The translations under genes were made by a program, and so were the position numbers. A stretch of DNA of 64,000 nt from JACRDG01 sp963760985 (GTDB lineage Bacteria; Desulfobacterota; Desulfomonilia; Desulfomonilales; Desulfomonilaceae): the NCBI GenBank assembly GCA_963760985.1, contig CAVXFM010000015.1, positions 682,001 through 746,000 on the forward strand, in the 5' to 3' direction. Positions 38,219-47,920 of this stretch are shown here, one piece after another. Position 1 is the stretch's first letter, and the number at the start of each line of letters is the position of its first letter. The notes below the pieces were generated by a model that saw nothing but the letters and a program-made list of their open reading frames with translations, was not told the origin of the DNA and searched no databases.

Positions 38219-38824
38219 TCATAGGCCCGGGCCTGACGCGGAATCAAGGTACCGGGAGATTGCAGTGTCGTAAAGGCTGGTAAGCCGGAAGACCTTCTTG
38301 GCCATGCGGAAATTGAACGCGGCAGAGACTTCGCCACCGGAACCCGTCATTTCTTTGATCACCTCACGGTAATCGCTCGGGTCGGTAAGCACGGTCACAA
38401 AGGGGTAATTCTTCGCGGCAGCCCTCAGGAGCGTCGGCCCGCCGATGTCGATATTCTCCACTGCATCTTCGAGCGTGCAATCGGGTCGGGCAACGGTCTT
38501 TTCGAACGCGTACAGGTTCACCACGACCATGTCTATCGGCAATATGCCATGTTGGTTCATGGCCTGGACGTGTGCTTCCCGGGAACGGATCCCGAGTATG
38601 CCACCGTGAATTTTCGGGTGAAGGGTCTTGACTCGTCCATCGAGCATTTCGGGAAAACCGGTAAATTCCGCAACTTCTTTGATGGGGATCCCCGCGTGAG
38701 CTAAAGCCTTGGCCGTGCCGCCAGTGGAGAGAATCTCCACGCCAAATCCGCTAAGCGCGCGACCCAGTTCGTCGATACCTGACTTGTCCGTTACACTGAT
38801 GAGTGCTCTTTGAATTTTGGGCAT
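38219..38824 (-). CDS. IMP cyclohydrolase domain of PurH, standalone
   Basis: The 201-residue protein matches only the N-terminal (MGS-like, IMP cyclohydrolase) half of bifunctional PurH: ISVTDKSGIDELGRALSGFGVEILSTGGTAKAL, GFPEMLDGRVKTLHPKIHGGIL, VVVNLYAFEKTVA, ENIDIGGPTLLRAAAKNY. The C-terminal AICAR transformylase half is absent. Standalone versions are known in some deltaproteobacteria. I chose the ATG at 38824, six bases after GGAG. It precedes purE, forming a purine pair. Confidence 0.93.
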   Translation of the reverse strand: MPKIQRALISVTDKSGIDELGRALSGFGVEILSTGGTAKALAHAGIPIKEVAEFTGFPEMLDGRVKTLHPKIHGGILGIRSREAHVQAMNQHGILPIDMVVVNLYAFEKTVARPDCTLEDAVENIDIGGPTLLRAAAKNYPFVTVLTDPSDYREVIKEMTGSGGEVSAAFNFRMAKKVFRLTSLYDTAISRYLDSASGPGL

Positions 38825-39071
38825 TACCATCTCCAGGCTGTTTTCTGGGAGCCTCCGCGCAACCCGACACGTCGTGGCTATCGCGTGGTTCGGGCAACCA
38901 CATAGCCATCCCGGTTTCGAGAAGGGCTCCTGTGAGTCTGACATACTATAGCAGGCGCCAAAAATTCTGACCGAATAATTCGTGCGTGTGAAAGGTCGCC
39001 GGGGCCCCTGAACCTAGATTCCACGGCTCTGCGGCGTGCGAAGTGAAGGGCCTTTGGGACGCACCTTCGCG

Positions 39072-39977
39072 TTAGCGCACGCTTACTTTCGGTATCCCCT
39101 TAAACTTTTGGCCTGCCTTGGCCTTGGTAATTTCTTCCGCGGCTTTTTTCCCGGCTTTGCCTTGCGGATCCACCTTTGCCACGAGTTCCAGATTCTTTAA
39201 GCCCTCATCGATCTGACCCAGACGAATGAGGCACATACCCAGATGCAATTGTGCGTCGATATTGCTGGAATCAAGCTCGAGCGCCTTGTTGAAAGCCGCA
39301 ATTGCTTTGGAATTATTCTTCTGCTGTTCGTAGATCCATCCCAACCGGTACTGGGAGTCCTGAAAGGACGGGTCTATCGACACGGCTTTCTTCAGATTGT
39401 CAAGGGCTCGGGGTAAGTCGTTTTTCTCCAGATATGCCAGGCCCAGGTAATAGCGGGTGTTGACAGTGTCAGGACCTAGCGTAAGCGCCTTTTCGTAATA
39501 GTCGATGGCTTTCTCCACATCATGTTTCTTGAGATACGCAAAGCCGAGGTTGTACAGCGCTTTTTCCGGTGTCCCATACGCGGTGTCCTTCAGGCACATC
39601 TGAAATTCCGCGATAGCCTGGTCGTAATTGCCTTTGGCCAGATACGCGGTCCCCATATTGTTTCGGGCTTCCGTGAGCTTGGGGTCCAGGGTCATCGCCT
39701 TTTTGTATTGGAATATGGCCTGGTCATAGAGCCCTTTTTGTTGATATGCGAGCCCCAACGCGTGCTCCACGTCGGCATTGTCCGGCGCGAGTGCCTGCGC
39801 GGCCATGAGTTCCTTAACGGCCTGAGGTGTCTTGCCTTCAGCAAGATACGTGATCCCCATGTGATAATGGGTATCCATTTGCTTTTTTCCATCAGGTGAC
39901 GTTGAGGTTTTTTGAGGCACGCAACTCCACAACAAAAGCACGGCAAAAGGCAAACTGAGGATTTTCCAGCAAGTCAT
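39072..39977 (-). CDS. TPR-repeat lipoprotein
   Basis: From the ATG at 39977 (AAGGAA upstream) the 301-residue protein starts with a lipoprotein signal (ILSLPFAVLLLWSC) and then has about seven TPR units of 34 residues, such as ADVEHALGLAYQQKGLYDQAIFQYKKAMTLDP and TEARNNMGTAYLAKGNYDQAIAEF. TPR proteins bind partner proteins; this form resembles PilF/PilW-type lipoproteins, but no pilus genes are near. It probably faces the periplasm or outer membrane. Confidence 0.85.
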   Translation of the reverse strand: MTCWKILSLPFAVLLLWSCVPQKTSTSPDGKKQMDTHYHMGITYLAEGKTPQAVKELMAAQALAPDNADVEHALGLAYQQKGLYDQAIFQYKKAMTLDPKLTEARNNMGTAYLAKGNYDQAIAEFQMCLKDTAYGTPEKALYNLGFAYLKKHDVEKAIDYYEKALTLGPDTVNTRYYLGLAYLEKNDLPRALDNLKKAVSIDPSFQDSQYRLGWIYEQQKNNSKAIAAFNKALELDSSNIDAQLHLGMCLIRLGQIDEGLKNLELVAKVDPQGKAGKKAAEEITKAKAGQKFKGIPKVSVR

Positions 39978-40086
39978 GACACTATTCCTTCGGCGCATGG
40001 TAGTGGTCGGTTGAGAGGCAGGGGAGATTCCGGGAGGGCTCTTGAGCGGTAACCCAGGCCCGTTCTTGGCAGGAAGTACGGTCGCG

Positions 40087-41658
40087 TCAGGAGCACAGAA
40101 ACTCTCTGACAAAAGATTGAAGGAACGTATTGAGATCCGTGGTGGAATCCCATATCGAGTGATATGCTCGTTCGACTAATTGAATTGGCTCGAATTGCGT
40201 CTTTTGTTCGCAATAGATTTCCCATCTGCCATCAGAAGGCTCGTCTTTTCGGAGCTGGCGTGCATCCAGTCGCGATCGGATGATGTGATCCTGAGCTGTG
40301 CATTCGATGATGCGGAGTCGTGCGGCCGATGTGCGGGCAAGTTCCTCTGCGGCCTGGCGGTGGCGTTCACGCATGAAAGAGGCGTCCAGGACGATCGATT
40401 GCCCTCTATCCAGGGCTCGCCGGGCCTTCTGGAGGAGCGCCGCATAGGTCAGCTCCGTCGCATTGGCTGTATAGACTCCCGATCCGAACTTGTCAAGTCG
40501 ATGTTCAAGTGGAGGAATGTGATGAAGACGTTTGCGGACCACATCCGACCGAAAGACCTCTACGCCGAGTCTCTTGCCGAGCTGCATGGCAAGCGTGCTT
40601 TTGCCGGTCGAGATCAGCCCGGAGACGAGAATGAGCGCGGGAGGAGGCGGGGCCTTGAAGTATGAAAGAGCCAATGCGAAATGTTCTCGTGCGTGACGCG
40701 ACAGGGCCGCTTTTTCTACCGCTCCTATTTCCGGTTCGTCGAGGGCCAAAGAGAGCACCTTACCTCGTACAAAAGAGCGATAGGACTTGTAAAAATTCAG
40801 TAGCGCGGTGATACCGCGATCTCCGGAATACTTTACGTACCTGCGCGTAATCCGTTCCGCGTACGCGGGAAAGCCTAGGAAATCCAGATCCATGAGCAAG
40901 AAACCTAGATCCGCCGCGGTATCGCCATAACGGAAACGATCGTTGAACTCGATGCAATCATAGAACATGATGCAGTCCAGTATCAGCACATGATCCAGAT
41001 GGAGATCCCCGTGACAATCGCGAATAAAACCGCCCCTTACGCGCTCCTGAAATATGGCTTGCCGGAGAAACAAGAAATCTTTTGCCGCATCGGAGATGTT
41101 TTCATACGTATCTCGGTCGAGGGTTCGGCCCACGAATGCCGCGGTCTGATCGAAGTTTTCTTTGAGATTTCCGTAAATCACCTCGACCTCGCCGAATGCG
41201 GAAATCTCAGGATCCCGTTGTGCTTGCGAATGGAAATATGCCAGGCGGTCTGCGAGCCGATCCAGAATGGTCGGGGTCACGAGGTCTTTTTCGAGCATAG
41301 AGGACATGAAGCGATCTTCAGGCACTCTGCGCATCACCACCGCAGCGTCGACTTCCTTTCCGATCCCATCAAAGTTGAACCCCGCGTCGCTCTCGTGGAT
41401 GGGCGCTACTCCCAGGTAGATGTCGTAGGAGAAACGCGAATTCAGCACCACCTCCCGCCGACACGCCAAGTTTCGTTTTTCCAGGGTGCTGAAATCCAGA
41501 AATCCCAGGTTCAAAGGCTTCTTGACCTTGTACACAAGGTCTCCCGCGACAAACACCACGGAGATGTGCGTTTGGATGATGTGTACACTGTCCGGCCGGA
41601 CCGGATAGATCGACGGATCAGACAGGCCCTCGATCAGTCGTTCCAGTTCCGCGCTCAC
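40087..41658 (-). CDS. Aminoglycoside-phosphotransferase-like domain fused to AAA kinase
   Basis: The 523-residue protein starts at a GTG at 41658, overlapping the rlmN stop as GTGA, with GAGGAA upstream. The N-terminal half resembles aminoglycoside/choline-kinase-like enzymes (DLVYKVKKPLNLGFLDFSTLEKR; DCHGDLHLDHV; CIEFNDRFRYGDTAADLGFLLMDL). The C-terminal half is a P-loop kinase with GLISTGKSTLAMQLGKRL. This two-part protein (COG2187 plus COG0645) is conserved but of unknown substrate. The overlap implies translational coupling with rlmN. Confidence 0.85.
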   Translation of the reverse strand: MSAELERLIEGLSDPSIYPVRPDSVHIIQTHISVVFVAGDLVYKVKKPLNLGFLDFSTLEKRNLACRREVVLNSRFSYDIYLGVAPIHESDAGFNFDGIGKEVDAAVVMRRVPEDRFMSSMLEKDLVTPTILDRLADRLAYFHSQAQRDPEISAFGEVEVIYGNLKENFDQTAAFVGRTLDRDTYENISDAAKDFLFLRQAIFQERVRGGFIRDCHGDLHLDHVLILDCIMFYDCIEFNDRFRYGDTAADLGFLLMDLDFLGFPAYAERITRRYVKYSGDRGITALLNFYKSYRSFVRGKVLSLALDEPEIGAVEKAALSRHAREHFALALSYFKAPPPPALILVSGLISTGKSTLAMQLGKRLGVEVFRSDVVRKRLHHIPPLEHRLDKFGSGVYTANATELTYAALLQKARRALDRGQSIVLDASFMRERHRQAAEELARTSAARLRIIECTAQDHIIRSRLDARQLRKDEPSDGRWEIYCEQKTQFEPIQLVERAYHSIWDSTTDLNTFLQSFVREFLCS

Positions 41659-42722
41659 GGGGAATTCCTCGCGGCCGCGGCCAGTTGACCGCACGCGGCG
41701 CTAATGTCCTTGCCTCGGGATCGCCTCACCACGGTGACCAGAGAACGAGACATGAGTATTTCCTGAAAGCGTAGCACCCGTTCGGCCGACGGAGCGCGCA
41801 ATTCCGCGCCGGGTTCGTCATTCAGCGGGATAAGATTGATCTTGGCTTTGATCGGGTTGAGCAATCGCACCAACTGCCTCGCGTCCGCGTCAGAATCGTT
41901 GAAGCGATCGATGAGGACGTATTCTATGGTAATCCGATTGCCACGAGCCAGGGGGTATTCCTTCAGGCATTGGAGCAGTTCCGAGATAGGATATTTGCGG
42001 TTTACCGGCATGATCGCATCTCGTTGCTCGTCGGTGACCGCGTTGAGGCTCACCGCGAGTTTCACCTTCGAGATAGCGCCCAATTCTCGAATCCGCGGCA
42101 CGAGCCCTGAAGTGGAAACCGTGAGCCGCCTCCAGGAAATCTGGGGTCCATTGGGGTGCGTCATGATGCCGATTGCCCGCACGGTTTCTTCCAGATTTGC
42201 CAGGGGCTCTCCCATGCCCATGAACACCACATTGGTGATGCGGCTCTCCGGGACTTGTCTTCTCACCGTGAGAAGCTGCGCCACGATTTCTGCTGCACGC
42301 AGATTCCTTGTCAGCCCCATCTTCGCGGTGCGGCAGATGCGGCACCCCATCGCACAGCCCACCTGAGTGGACACGCACAACGTGTCGTGATCGTCTCCGG
42401 GGATGAGCACGGTTTCTATGTTTTCCCCGTCATGCAGTGTGAGGAGGAATTTTGTGGTTCCATCCTCGGACGAGGACTTCCCGGTAACTTCCGGCCGGCA
42501 GATGGACGCGCAACCTGCCAGTTCCGCGCGAAACGCCTTGGAAAGGTTGGTCATGTCGTCAAAGGAATCTGCCAGTGCCTGGTGAACCCATTTCATGAGC
42601 TGCACCGCGCGGTACCGTTCTTTGCCGAGACCTGCGATGAACTGCTCGATCTCTTCCAGGGTCATTCCTGCAAGGTCCGGAGCAGATGTTTCAATCGGAT
42701 AGCTGGTGAGAGGAACTGTCAC
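41655..42722 (-). CDS. rlmN: Dual-specificity 23S rRNA/tRNA adenine-C2 methyltransferase
   Basis: The 355-residue radical SAM enzyme has the cluster motif in QVGCAMGCRICRTAKMGLTRNL (CxxxCxxC), the VVFMGMGEPL motif, KLAVSLNA, and a C-terminal methyl-carrier Cys in SAACGQL. RlmN methylates A2503 of 23S rRNA and A37 of some tRNAs. It precedes the AAA kinase gene, which overlaps it. Confidence 0.95.
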   Translation of the reverse strand: MTVPLTSYPIETSAPDLAGMTLEEIEQFIAGLGKERYRAVQLMKWVHQALADSFDDMTNLSKAFRAELAGCASICRPEVTGKSSSEDGTTKFLLTLHDGENIETVLIPGDDHDTLCVSTQVGCAMGCRICRTAKMGLTRNLRAAEIVAQLLTVRRQVPESRITNVVFMGMGEPLANLEETVRAIGIMTHPNGPQISWRRLTVSTSGLVPRIRELGAISKVKLAVSLNAVTDEQRDAIMPVNRKYPISELLQCLKEYPLARGNRITIEYVLIDRFNDSDADARQLVRLLNPIKAKINLIPLNDEPGAELRAPSAERVLRFQEILMSRSLVTVVRRSRGKDISAACGQLAAAARNSP

Positions 42723-42827
42723 AAGATGCTCTCTTCGCGTAATTTGGTCAAAGAACCGGAATTCCCGGTCCGGACGCGCGATTCTCTCCCTCTTTTACCA
42801 CAGGTTGAAATCTCGCGTACTGTCGGA

Positions 42828-43892
42828 TTACGCAACAGGTGCGTCACTTATCTCCAGGTGACCTTCCGCGTCGTCCCCTATCACCGCGCCTATGTCCGCG
42901 GCGATTTCCACGCCCATTGCAATGAGTGTGTCACGAAGCTGTGTCGCGCGATCGCCCGGGATACCCAGGATGAGTCCCCCCGAGGTCTGGGGATCGAACA
43001 TCAGATCGGTCAAGTCCAGCGGGATCCGGGGATCTATGGTTACCCACGGGTCAAAGTACGTGCGGTTGGAGTGTGCGCCGGCCGGAATCAGTCCCATGGC
43101 CGCGTAATCACGAGCGCCTTCCAGAATGGGCACCGCATGCGCGTGGATCCTTGCTCGGCAGTGTCCCGCTCGCATCATTTCCACCAGATGCCCCGCGAGA
43201 CCGAACCCCGTGATGTCCGTGCATGCACGCACGTTGAAGCTTACTGCTCCTTCAGATGCTTTCCTGTTCAACGTTGACATGGAACGTATCATCGCCTCCG
43301 AGGACTCCTCAGATGCCAATCCACCTTTCACCGCGGTGGCGATGATTCCGGTTCCGATCCCTTTCGTGAGAATCAACCGGTCACCGGGCTTCAACCCTGA
43401 ATTGGTCATCATGCGGCCGGGGTGAACCAGCCCTGTAACGGACACCCCATACTTGGGCTCGTCATCTTGCACGCTATGGCCGCCGACCAGCGCTACGCCG
43501 GCTTCCCGGAGGATGTCCAACCCACCCTGCAGGATGCTCCTGAGCACGTGAGTCCCGAGTTTGGCAGTGGGAAAGCACACCAGATTCATCGCGGTAATCG
43601 GGCGACCGCCCATGGCATAGACGTCACTCAAAGCGTTCGCAGCAGCAACGCGACCGAAGATTCGCGGATCATCCACAATAGGAGTAAAGAAATCAACTGT
43701 TTGAACAAGTGCCGTTTCTTCGTCCAGTTTGTACACTCCTGCATCCTCAAACCCGTGAACCCCGGCCAACACATGGGGATCGTCGGGAATGTCGATGCCA
43801 CAGAGAGCTTTATCCAGGTCACCCGGACCCATTTTGGCCGCTCAGCCGGAGGTCTGTGAAAAGCGAGTCAATTTGATCTCGTCGCGTTCCAT
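42828..43892 (-). CDS. selD: Selenide, water dikinase (SelD), itself a selenoprotein
   Basis: From the ATG at 43892 translation runs MERDEIKLTRFSQTSG, then an in-frame TGA at 43842-43844 (codon 17), then AAKMGPGDLDKALCGI onward. In SelD this position is the catalytic Cys or Sec, as in the known Sec-containing SelD proteins with TSG-Sec-AAK. The body has ALVGGHSVQDDEPKYG and DITGFGLAGHL. The protein has 354 residues counting Sec. It makes selenophosphate from selenide and ATP for Sec-tRNA and selenouridine. A gene caller would start at 43832 and lose the active-site residue. A hairpin follows the TGA at SECIS distance. Confidence 0.95.
43817..43829 (-). promoter_or_regulatory. Candidate bacterial SECIS hairpin of selD
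   Basis: On the coding strand GGTC and GACC flank the loop CGGGT, which starts 17 bases after the TGA; the loop has a G at its second base. Matches the usual position and loop rule for bacterial SECIS elements. Confidence 0.6.
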
Positions 43893-44252
43893 ATATTCTC
43901 CTTTCCGTGAGAAATGCCGCGACACGAAACCTCGTTTCCCCGCGATAGCGGTTCTCGGATTTCACACAGAACCCGTGACAGGGCGTCTTCCCGCAACAGC
44001 GCAGCATGCAGATATGGGAGACAACCGGATATGTTCCCCGCGCGATGTCGCACGGTCATCGCCCGTAAAGGTTCAGTGGAGTCACGGCATTCTCACGATA
44101 ACATGCATCGTCTTGTCCTATCTTTTTGCGCGATGAGCCCCTTGTCAAGGCAAGAAAGAGAGCGCCTCGCATTTCCTCGCGCATGTGAACCTTCTTCATG
44201 AGGGTCAGACGCCTCTTTGACATATTCCTTTCGCGGGAATACTTATGGGTAC

Positions 44253-44410
44253 AGTGAATCCCATGACCTGGAGGGTCACAACGAACCATGAAAATACCAC
44301 CCTGTCCAGCGACCAGCGGAAGCTGGCAAGTGCTTAAAGTTCTTGGGGATGGGGGTTCGGGGGAAGGCCCTTCTTTCAAGAAGGGCCTTCCCCCGAAAAT
44401 GCATTTTCAT
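44253..44410 (+). repeat. Interspersed hairpin repeat, copy D
   Basis: Full-length plus-orientation copy with the intact long palindrome. Lies between selD and the TusA-like gene. Confidence 0.9.
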
Positions 44411-44500
44411 GAGAAGCGCTCGTTTTCAGGGGTCGCTCTTGTGGAGAAAGGCTTCACAGGTATCTTTTGTATCGCGAGACTGCATGAGGAGTGATGTGCC

Positions 44501-44719
44501 ATGGCGGAGATAGTTGACGCAAGAGGGCTCTCCTGTCCTCAGCCGGTGCTGTTGGCTTTGTCCAAGATGAAAGAACTCGGCAAAGGCGAGATTACCGTGC
44601 TCATCGACAATGAGGTGAGCCGGCAGAACGTGACAAGAGCCGCGCGCAACCAGGGCTGGGAAATTTCCGAAGACCACGCGGAAACCGAAGATTTGCGTCT
44701 GTTCTTGACGCGCTCATGA
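44501..44719 (+). CDS. TusA/SirA-family sulfur carrier protein (YedF-like)
   Basis: The 72-residue protein has the family signature VDARGLSCPQPVLLALSKMKELGKGEITVLIDNEV, with the Cys of CPQP as the persulfide or selenide carrier. YedF-type proteins often sit beside selD and are thought to assist selenium handling, and selD is the next gene on the other side. It lacks the DsrE-like C-terminal domain of full YedF. It overlaps the next small ORF by ATGA. Confidence 0.85.
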   Translation: MAEIVDARGLSCPQPVLLALSKMKELGKGEITVLIDNEVSRQNVTRAARNQGWEISEDHAETEDLRLFLTRS

Positions 44720-44805
44720 GCGCTTTCAAGAAAAGATTCGGAGATAACCCCGAGAAATGTCGCGTGTGCAACAGGGTGCGCCACCGCGTCCCGCTGAACC
44801 GGTAG
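44716..44805 (+). CDS. 29-residue ORF with a CxxC motif, translationally coupled
   Basis: The ATG at 44716 overlaps the stop of the TusA-like gene (ATGA). The product, MSAFKKRFGDNPEKCRVC then NRVRHRVPLNR, is basic with a CRVC pair and could bind zinc. Its length is too short to rule out chance. Confidence 0.35.
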   Translation: MSAFKKRFGDNPEKCRVCNRVRHRVPLNR

Positions 44806-44848
44806 AATTCCTGGGCAGATGGTCCGTATCACGGACTGCCCGTCGGAG

Positions 44849-47800
44849 TCAGTCCATCAAGGTCCTGAGCTTGGTCAGGGTGTCTTTCTGCAGGCTATCC
44901 TCCGCTATCGGCATCACGTCAGGTGATGACGCGGTTCCACGCACTTTGACGATTACCGTGACAGGAGTCTTGACCTCTTTCGGCGCTTCTTGCTTATTAC
45001 CGCCCTTGTCGTCCACGTCGATGCCCACGCGTTTGAGTTCTTTGTCCAGACCGGTTGCCTTGAGCAGGCCCTCGTATTTTTTCACGACGCTACGCACTTG
45101 CGGGATCCTGCCAATCGCGTCGTTGGTGACCAGCACGGTATGGAGACCGGCAATGGCATCGAGGTGCAAATCCTGCAAGCGGACGCTGCCAATGGCGCCA
45201 GCTCCGAAGTCAGCGCCCTTGAGCCGAAGATTCGAGGTGCGAGCCGTCCCTGACTTTATCTCGAAATCACCTGTCAGCGAATCCAGATCCAGAAGATCGG
45301 TCTGCTTTTGCAGAGATTTGGGGTTGAGCAGCGTACCGACCAGAAGGCGAACCGGCTGAAGGATCTTTCGCAAGCGGTCCGCTTTGATGCGGCCCTTGCC
45401 TATTTTGAGCGAAACCTTGCCATCCATGTCCTTGACCGCACCTATATGATGCAGATTCCCCGTCACCTTCAGCGGCGCGTCAATGGCTCCCCGGATATTG
45501 CCCGCCAGTTCCGGCACTTCCAGGGCACTCCCGTCGGTTTTGACCGTGCCTTGAACCTTTCTGAGGCTCCATGCATTCTTTTCCGCCTGAAAATCCACGG
45601 AAATGAGACGAATCGACGCGTGGGGAACGATTCCCTCTTTGCCGGGCTTCAGGACCACGTCAGCTGCCATCGGGCCGGATGCCTTGACGCCGGTCAAGAC
45701 GGGAAGGAACCTGATGAGATCCTTAAGGTCAGCTCTTTTTACGCGAAAATTGAGTTCTCCCGGCGCTCCGTTGCGATCCCTGAGGGTTCCCCCTCCTGTT
45801 GCGGCAATCCCCGGCAAGGAGAGTCGTGCGGTGTCGAGGCTCAGTACGTCGTGGGACCATTTTCCCGTGGCCTTCAGATCCGCCGCGACCCCTGCTGGTT
45901 TGCGAAACGTTTTTTCCACGTCAATACCCACCGACGAGAGCGGAACCTCCAGGCCCCAGGTCAATGCGCTCGTGTTTCCTGAAAAAGTCAGTGTGCCACG
46001 CGTGCCACCGGACAGCGCGACTTTTGAGGGGAAACCGCCCATCACCGCGGAGATGGTCTCCTTTTCGAGCCGCGCCGCGAGGTTTCCTCTGAGCTTGGGA
46101 TGCGCGGACTCCAGGTTCTCCACGTTCGCGCGTATCACCAGATCCTCAGCGCCTCTCCGATGTCCTTTTTTCAGCGTGAGCACCGCATCCTTCACGTCCA
46201 CGGCCTTTCCGTTGATGACCACGCCGGAATCCAGATGCAGCGCCCAACCGGTAAGCGCGGGACCGTGAGGCAACACATGGATACGTGGAGAGAGCATGCT
46301 CAACCCCACGCGCAGGAAACGAATCGATTTGGACCGAGATGACTGACTCTTCGCGGAAAGATTTCCTTTTACGCTCAGAACTGCCCTTTCTCCCTCAGGT
46401 TTGTCCAGAATCGGATTCACGCGAATGGTAGCGGGCGTCAAATCTCCGTCTGCGTCGATGGAAAGCTCTGACAGCTCTCCCCGCACGTGAGCCCGCACAG
46501 GAATGGAGCCGGTGATTTTCACCATGTCGGGAAGTCGTACTCCAAGCCCCTTGATCCATTGAGGACGGCAGGCACCCTCGACAGTCAAATCCAGGGCCGG
46601 CTGACCGGAAAGGGGCCTTTTGACGGTTCCGTTCACAGAAGCCACGCGTCGCGTAGCCTCGGAGATCTCCATCTTCTGTAACGCGAGCTGTGTGGGATCG
46701 AGCGTGAGTTGCGATTTCACGCTCAACTGCTTGCCAAGAACCGCGGCAACTCCTTTGGGAACGAGTTCGGAGAGCTCAGCGATTCCCTGGACGTTCCAAT
46801 CGTGGGGTGTGTGCCACTGCACCTTGAAATGCGCGGCGGCGAACCCGCCCGCGGTATCCCAGGGGACCTCTCGAGGCAAGAGCGATTTGACCGGGCCGAG
46901 GGGAAAGCGCTCCGTGTCGCAGGTGCCGGTAATCGTCTCGATCCGGGAAAAGTCTTCGGCAACGCTTCCCTCGCCCAGGACCTTGATCTCACCGGAATCG
47001 CCCGCGTTCCCCGCCAGAAGGCTCTCGAAAGAAAACCCGCAGGGCCGCCCTTTTTCCCAGGTAACCGTACAGCGGGTACCCTTGAGATGGATGAGGTGCA
47101 AAGCTACCGGAGAAAGGGGAAGATACTGCGGGAACGGCCCGGGATGCAAAGACTTGGAAGCGATCGTGACTGTCGCTCGTTGCATGCCGGAAAGGTCGGG
47201 AGTAAGGGCCACGACCCCTTTCATGTCCAAGGGGCCGGCTTTGGCTTTTTGCGCTCCCAGTTCACCGCTCGCGGTAAACTCGAACGCGTTCCCTGATTTC
47301 TGCTGCTGCAAGGTTGCGTTGATGCCTTTGAAAGAGACGATGGTGGGGGCGCTTCCTATCTTTTGTTCGTCGATGAAATCGATGCGCCCGTCCTTAAGGC
47401 TCACGGATTCGATGGACCATTTGAGCCCGGACTGGGATACGTCTGCCACCTTTTGCGCACTCTTTTCGGGGGAACCCGGCTCGGTCGTACGGGTTTCACT
47501 GCCGTCGCGCGGTGAAGAAACCGGCGCAACCACAAATGGAAATTGCACGTTTCCGTCAGGAGATCGCCGGAACGAGGTCTGTAAGCCATCAACCGTGATG
47601 GATCGGATCGAAATCTCTCGCCTCAACAGAGGCGTGACAGACGGGATGAGCACCAACCGATTCACTGAGAGCAGTTTGTGCCCTTCTTTGGAGGTTGCGG
47701 CCACTCCCTCCAACTTTATCCGGATCACGTCGGGGAATGAACCACCTACTTGTATGGAAGCTATCGTAATCTCGTCACCGGTAAGATCCCGAAGTCTTTG

Positions 47801-47920
47801 TTCCACCGCGCTTTTTATAAAGTCCGTTTCCGGAAGAAAACGGACGATAACAAGCACAGCGGCCCCGGACAAGATCGCCAATACCGCCAACGCCACTACG
47901 ATGCGCTTGAACCACCTCAT
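44849..47920 (-). CDS. Large AsmA-like protein
   Basis: This 1023-residue protein has an N-terminal helix (VVALAVLAILSGAAVLVIVRFLP, about 8-30), a start like AsmA proteins (VEQRLRDLTGDEITIASIQVGGSF), and an extended repeat of beta-strand pairs, followed by a C-terminal region containing LRLKGADFGAGAIGSVRLQDLHLDA. AsmA/YhdP-family proteins span the periplasm and help move phospholipid to the outer membrane. Its start overlaps the stop of the upstream gene (ATGA). Intact. Confidence 0.8.
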   Translation of the reverse strand: MRWFKRIVVALAVLAILSGAAVLVIVRFLPETDFIKSAVEQRLRDLTGDEITIASIQVGGSFPDVIRIKLEGVAATSKEGHKLLSVNRLVLIPSVTPLLRREISIRSITVDGLQTSFRRSPDGNVQFPFVVAPVSSPRDGSETRTTEPGSPEKSAQKVADVSQSGLKWSIESVSLKDGRIDFIDEQKIGSAPTIVSFKGINATLQQQKSGNAFEFTASGELGAQKAKAGPLDMKGVVALTPDLSGMQRATVTIASKSLHPGPFPQYLPLSPVALHLIHLKGTRCTVTWEKGRPCGFSFESLLAGNAGDSGEIKVLGEGSVAEDFSRIETITGTCDTERFPLGPVKSLLPREVPWDTAGGFAAAHFKVQWHTPHDWNVQGIAELSELVPKGVAAVLGKQLSVKSQLTLDPTQLALQKMEISEATRRVASVNGTVKRPLSGQPALDLTVEGACRPQWIKGLGVRLPDMVKITGSIPVRAHVRGELSELSIDADGDLTPATIRVNPILDKPEGERAVLSVKGNLSAKSQSSRSKSIRFLRVGLSMLSPRIHVLPHGPALTGWALHLDSGVVINGKAVDVKDAVLTLKKGHRRGAEDLVIRANVENLESAHPKLRGNLAARLEKETISAVMGGFPSKVALSGGTRGTLTFSGNTSALTWGLEVPLSSVGIDVEKTFRKPAGVAADLKATGKWSHDVLSLDTARLSLPGIAATGGGTLRDRNGAPGELNFRVKRADLKDLIRFLPVLTGVKASGPMAADVVLKPGKEGIVPHASIRLISVDFQAEKNAWSLRKVQGTVKTDGSALEVPELAGNIRGAIDAPLKVTGNLHHIGAVKDMDGKVSLKIGKGRIKADRLRKILQPVRLLVGTLLNPKSLQKQTDLLDLDSLTGDFEIKSGTARTSNLRLKGADFGAGAIGSVRLQDLHLDAIAGLHTVLVTNDAIGRIPQVRSVVKKYEGLLKATGLDKELKRVGIDVDDKGGNKQEAPKEVKTPVTVIVKVRGTASSPDVMPIAEDSLQKDTLTKLRTLMD

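Noticed and set aside
42156..43277. 373-residue plus-strand ORF over rlmN and selD
   Set aside because: It is antisense to two well-supported genes and has no protein family character.
44288..44494. ORFs spanning repeat copies (for example MKIPPCPATSGSW and MKEGPSPEP)
   Set aside because: The same peptides occur in every repeat copy, in both directions, and have no ribosome site; they are by-products of the repeat.
44717..44719. Read-through of the TusA-like stop (TGA) as Sec
   Set aside because: The sequence in that frame after the TGA has no conserved residues and soon stops; the overlapping ATG frame is the better candidate.
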